Assembly: GCF_901709675.1 (NCBI RefSeq)
Contig: NC_051098.1
Span: forward strand, 312,001 to 376,000
Direction of reading: 5' to 3'
Source of the DNA: Syngnathus acus
Taxonomy: Eukaryota > Chordata > Actinopteri > Syngnathiformes > Syngnathidae
DNA: 64,000 bases
The notes under the pieces are model-generated. The model worked only from the letters and a program-made list of their open reading frames with translations. It did no database searches and was not told the DNA's origin. Below are positions 61,758-64,000 of the stretch, in pieces (position 1 is the stretch's first letter; each line of letters opens with the position of its first letter). A program made the position numbers and the translations under genes.

Positions 61758-62765
61758 CAGGGGTGTCCAAACTTTTTGCAAGGAGGGCCAGATTTAATAA
61801 AGTGATTAACTATATAATAGTTATAATAGTTTTTTCAGACATTTTTTAACGACAAAAGTTTCATGCAAATACACACTGTTATAAAACAAATTTCATTGTC
61901 ACAATTGTCTTTATTTTTCAAATGACAAAATAACCAAAATATAAGCCATTCAGGCAGATGTGAACAACTCTAAAAACACAAATTCTGCCTTTCATTCATA
62001 TCTGAAGAGTCAGATAACATTGAACAAACTGTTTGAAATACCTTACATTTACATGAGTTTAAAATTATTTTTGCCTCATGAATATTTTAAACAGGAGTTA
62101 TAAGTAATGCAAATTTGTCTATTATTAAAACTTAAAACAAGTGAGTTTTGCCCTTGTCATTTACAATATCTTTCAGAAAGTAATAGTTTGTGTCCTGTCT
62201 ACAGGTTTATAACATCAACAGTATTAACATGGCCACTTCGTAATATTTAATATTAAGTAATATTTAATTTTTATTTAATTTTGACTCACAGCCCCGCGTG
62301 AAGAATCGCTGTTGTGATGCCATATCAGCTTGGAGCTGCTTCACTTTATCAGCGCGGTTACTCCCTGTTAGCTTGTCGTATGTGTCAGCATGTTTAGTCT
62401 ACTAGTGTCTCTTTAGGTTGAAATCCTTAAACAAGGCAACCGTCTCTTTAGAAATTAGACAAACACAATTGCCTTGATTTTCAGCGAGGAAGTATTGTAA
62501 TTCTCATTTCTCTTGAAAGCGACGGCCCTCAATGTCAACTGTCCTCGTTTTCTTTGCAGTCGCCATGGCAGAAATGAGCGGCGAGGGGTGGTGCTTCCAC
62601 CCTTTGGTAATAGGAGGAATTACAGGTTCAAGTTTCTTTTTTTTTTTATTCAGTTTGACAGTGCAGGCGGCCCATAAATAATACATTATAAGACCGAAGC
62701 TGCGGGCCATATGAAATCTGATCGGGGGCCGGATTTGGCCCGCGGGCCGGACTTTGGACATGCTG
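61758..62765 (-). mobile_element. hAT-Charlie element with 8-bp target duplication
   Basis: 1008 bp. Ends CAGGGGTGTCCAAACTTTTT and ...GGCCGGACTTTGGACATGCTG. TATTACAC is duplicated at 61750-61757 and 62766-62773. Internally deleted: only the start of a transposase is left on the minus strand. Confidence 0.93.
62290..62566 (-). pseudogene. hAT transposase, N-terminal remnant
   Basis: ATG (complement of 62564-62566) opens M-A-T-A-K-K-T-R-T-V, then DIEGRRFQEK and a TGA. The same frame then continues with LQYFLAENQGNCVCLISKET, VALFKDFNLKRH (BED-finger region, second Cys changed to Ser) and later KLTGSNRADKVKQLQADMAS. This is the GTF2IRD2/ZBED-like type. The catalytic and dimerisation parts are deleted. 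Confidence 0.75.
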
Positions 62766-62929
62766 TATTACACAATATACATACAAGTAAACAGCACAAA
62801 AAGTAAAAACAAGAAGGCACAAACAATGAATAAATAAGAGCGATGAATAAATAATAAATAAACAAATAACATAAATAAATAAATAAGAGGAGCAAAAATG
62901 GAGCAAGTGTGCATACAGCAGACAGAATG

Positions 62930-63910
62930 AGTGTGTCTGAGTGTGTGGATGGGTGCGTGCGCGTGTGATCGTCTATGACTGTGTGTGCGCAGTATGATTG
63001 GCCGGAGAGGTCTGAAGTTGGGGTGATGTGATCACAATTGAGGATAAAATTCCTCTCACCTGAAGGGGTGGTACAGATTGGGGGGACTGGAACTGGTAAG
63101 TGATGAGTTCTGACCGGAACTTTGGTTCAATGATGAATCAGGGGCACCATCGACAACAAAATGGTTCGATGGAGAAGGCCCATTTCAGTGATATGGTCAG
63201 ACAAGACAGAACTAGCTTCGAACATCAAGACTTTGGACGATTTGACGTGTGACAACTTTGGGCTCACCCGACGGGGTGACGGACTAGGTGGACAGTGACC
63301 AAATGTTTGACGCATGAGCTTGCTTGCGACAAGAGCACGCTCTGCTTTGTTTTTCTGCGTGACTTGATTTTTTTGCAGCATTAGCCGCCAGCCAAGGAGC
63401 GGATTGCGCGTTGTTTGCGTAACTTGTTTTCGTTTTTGCAGGTTGTCGATTGCGTTCGTGGAAAGTTTGTGTTAATTTTCCGAGAATATGTTAACCCTTG
63501 CCCTTTTGGTTTTTATGATGAATTTGTTGATGACATGGTTTTCAGGACATGATCCGCGGGCACCAGGATTCATTTTATGACTGTTTTTATTTTGATACTT
63601 GATGTCTGTGTAGTTTTTGTGTGTACAAATGTCCGCTGTCAGCAGGGCTATATGCTCACTGACAGGAGTGCGTTGATTTTTGTTTGTATTGCCGAGTGTG
63701 TGGTCGACAGTCAATTTTCAGGGACTTGGGGTGACGGTCCCAGGGACCAGATGGGAGCTAGAGGTTCCGCGGGCCTGGCTGCGTTGAGTGTGGTGATGTG
63801 GGGGGACACTTTGCAGGTTCCTCTTAATACCTAATGACACATTGGGTGAATGTGTCAAAGGGGGGAGTGGTAAAATAGAAATGGGTGAGTAGATTTCAGT
63901 TTTTAATTGT
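62930..63910 (+). mobile_element. Interior related to the 19-29 kb LTR element, second block
   Basis: At 63480-63910 it aligns with the minus strand of 22250-21790. ATG at 63489 starts M-L-T-L-A-L-L-V-F-M-M-N-L-L, a hydrophobic signal-like leader of ~28 codons that ends at a TGA, as an envelope-like or secreted-protein start might. GAATGTGTCAAAGGGGGGAG (63850-63869) is the polypurine run. No intact protein. Confidence 0.5.
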
Positions 63911-64000
63911 GAGATTCAATGTTTTTTTTCCAAATTCTTTTTTTTTTTTTTTTAAGCTTTAACAGGACATGCCAGAATTCAACAAGCAGTGATGGAAGGA
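63911..64000 (+). other. Window end, retroelement interior
   Basis: A T-run (63937-63953) and unassigned sequence. The element evidently continues beyond the window. Confidence 0.4.

Larger units (their letters stand above)
61660..62925 (-). mobile_element. LINE 3-prime UTR, minus, split by a hAT
   Basis: GTCAAAGTATGCTTTATTGT ... CCACGGTGACAAGACATATT up to 61757, resuming at 62774 with ACAATATACATACAAGTAAA ... GAGGAGCAAAAATGGAGC. Same family as 3690-3938, 38262 and 54560. Entirely non-coding. Confidence 0.85.

Noticed and set aside
62290-62566. An intact BED-finger host gene
   Set aside because: It contains a stop after 20 codons, lacks the catalytic part and lies between hAT ends with a target duplication.

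Overview
This window is eukaryotic nuclear DNA, almost certainly from a ray-finned fish and probably a percomorph. It contains a Rex3 non-LTR retrotransposon, several L2/Rex1-group LINEs, a fish-type Tc1 element, tRNA-headed SINEs, hAT-Charlie and PIF/Harbinger transposons, a Ty3/gypsy element and relics of fish endogenous retroviruses. I see no host gene exon, tRNA gene, rRNA gene or CRISPR array. Nearly every base that can be assigned belongs to a mobile element, and many elements sit inside one another. Species cannot be named from sequence alone.

Layout. 1-4.2 kb: retroposon 3-prime ends (Rex3 tail with a long GGAT array, LINE tails). 4.2-6.3 kb: a TA-flanked terminal-inverted-repeat (TIR) element with a SINE inside. 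6.4-33.8 kb: two inverted copies of one PIF/Harbinger element lying tail to tail, riddled with insertions: a hAT carrying a SINE (6.9-8.1), a degenerate LINE (8.5-12.8) that holds a solo LTR and a palindromic hAT MITE, a foldback TA-TIR element holding another solo LTR (13.0-15.6), a third TA-TIR family (17.7-18.6), and a hAT-Charlie (18.8-33.4). That hAT transposase is split first by a 9.85-kb LTR retrotransposon with nearly identical 1097-bp LTRs (19.2-29.0) and then by an L2-type LINE (29.3-32.2).

33.8-48.2 kb: an old LINE broken into four pieces by two TA-TIR elements, a younger LINE 3-prime end, an endogenous-retrovirus relic (minus strand, envelope remnant), a nearly intact Rex3 (42.2-45.3) and a Tc1 that itself contains a LINE fragment. 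48.2-53.5 kb: the end of a fourth TA-TIR family, then a Ty3/gypsy element with one LTR and a long pol frame. 53.5-64 kb: two minus-strand LINEs followed by sequence colinear (inverted) with the interior of the 19-29 kb LTR element, interrupted by a LINE tail carrying a hAT.

What stands out: (1) the 9.85-kb LTR element has a recognisable tRNA-Trp-type primer site but no gag/pol/env reading frame, and it has a relative at the right end of the window; (2) at least six elements in four sequence families share one TIR layout, with TA target duplication shown by empty sites inside the window; (3) one of these is a foldback with a minisatellite at its centre; (4) nesting reaches at least four levels, so relative ages can be read off directly.
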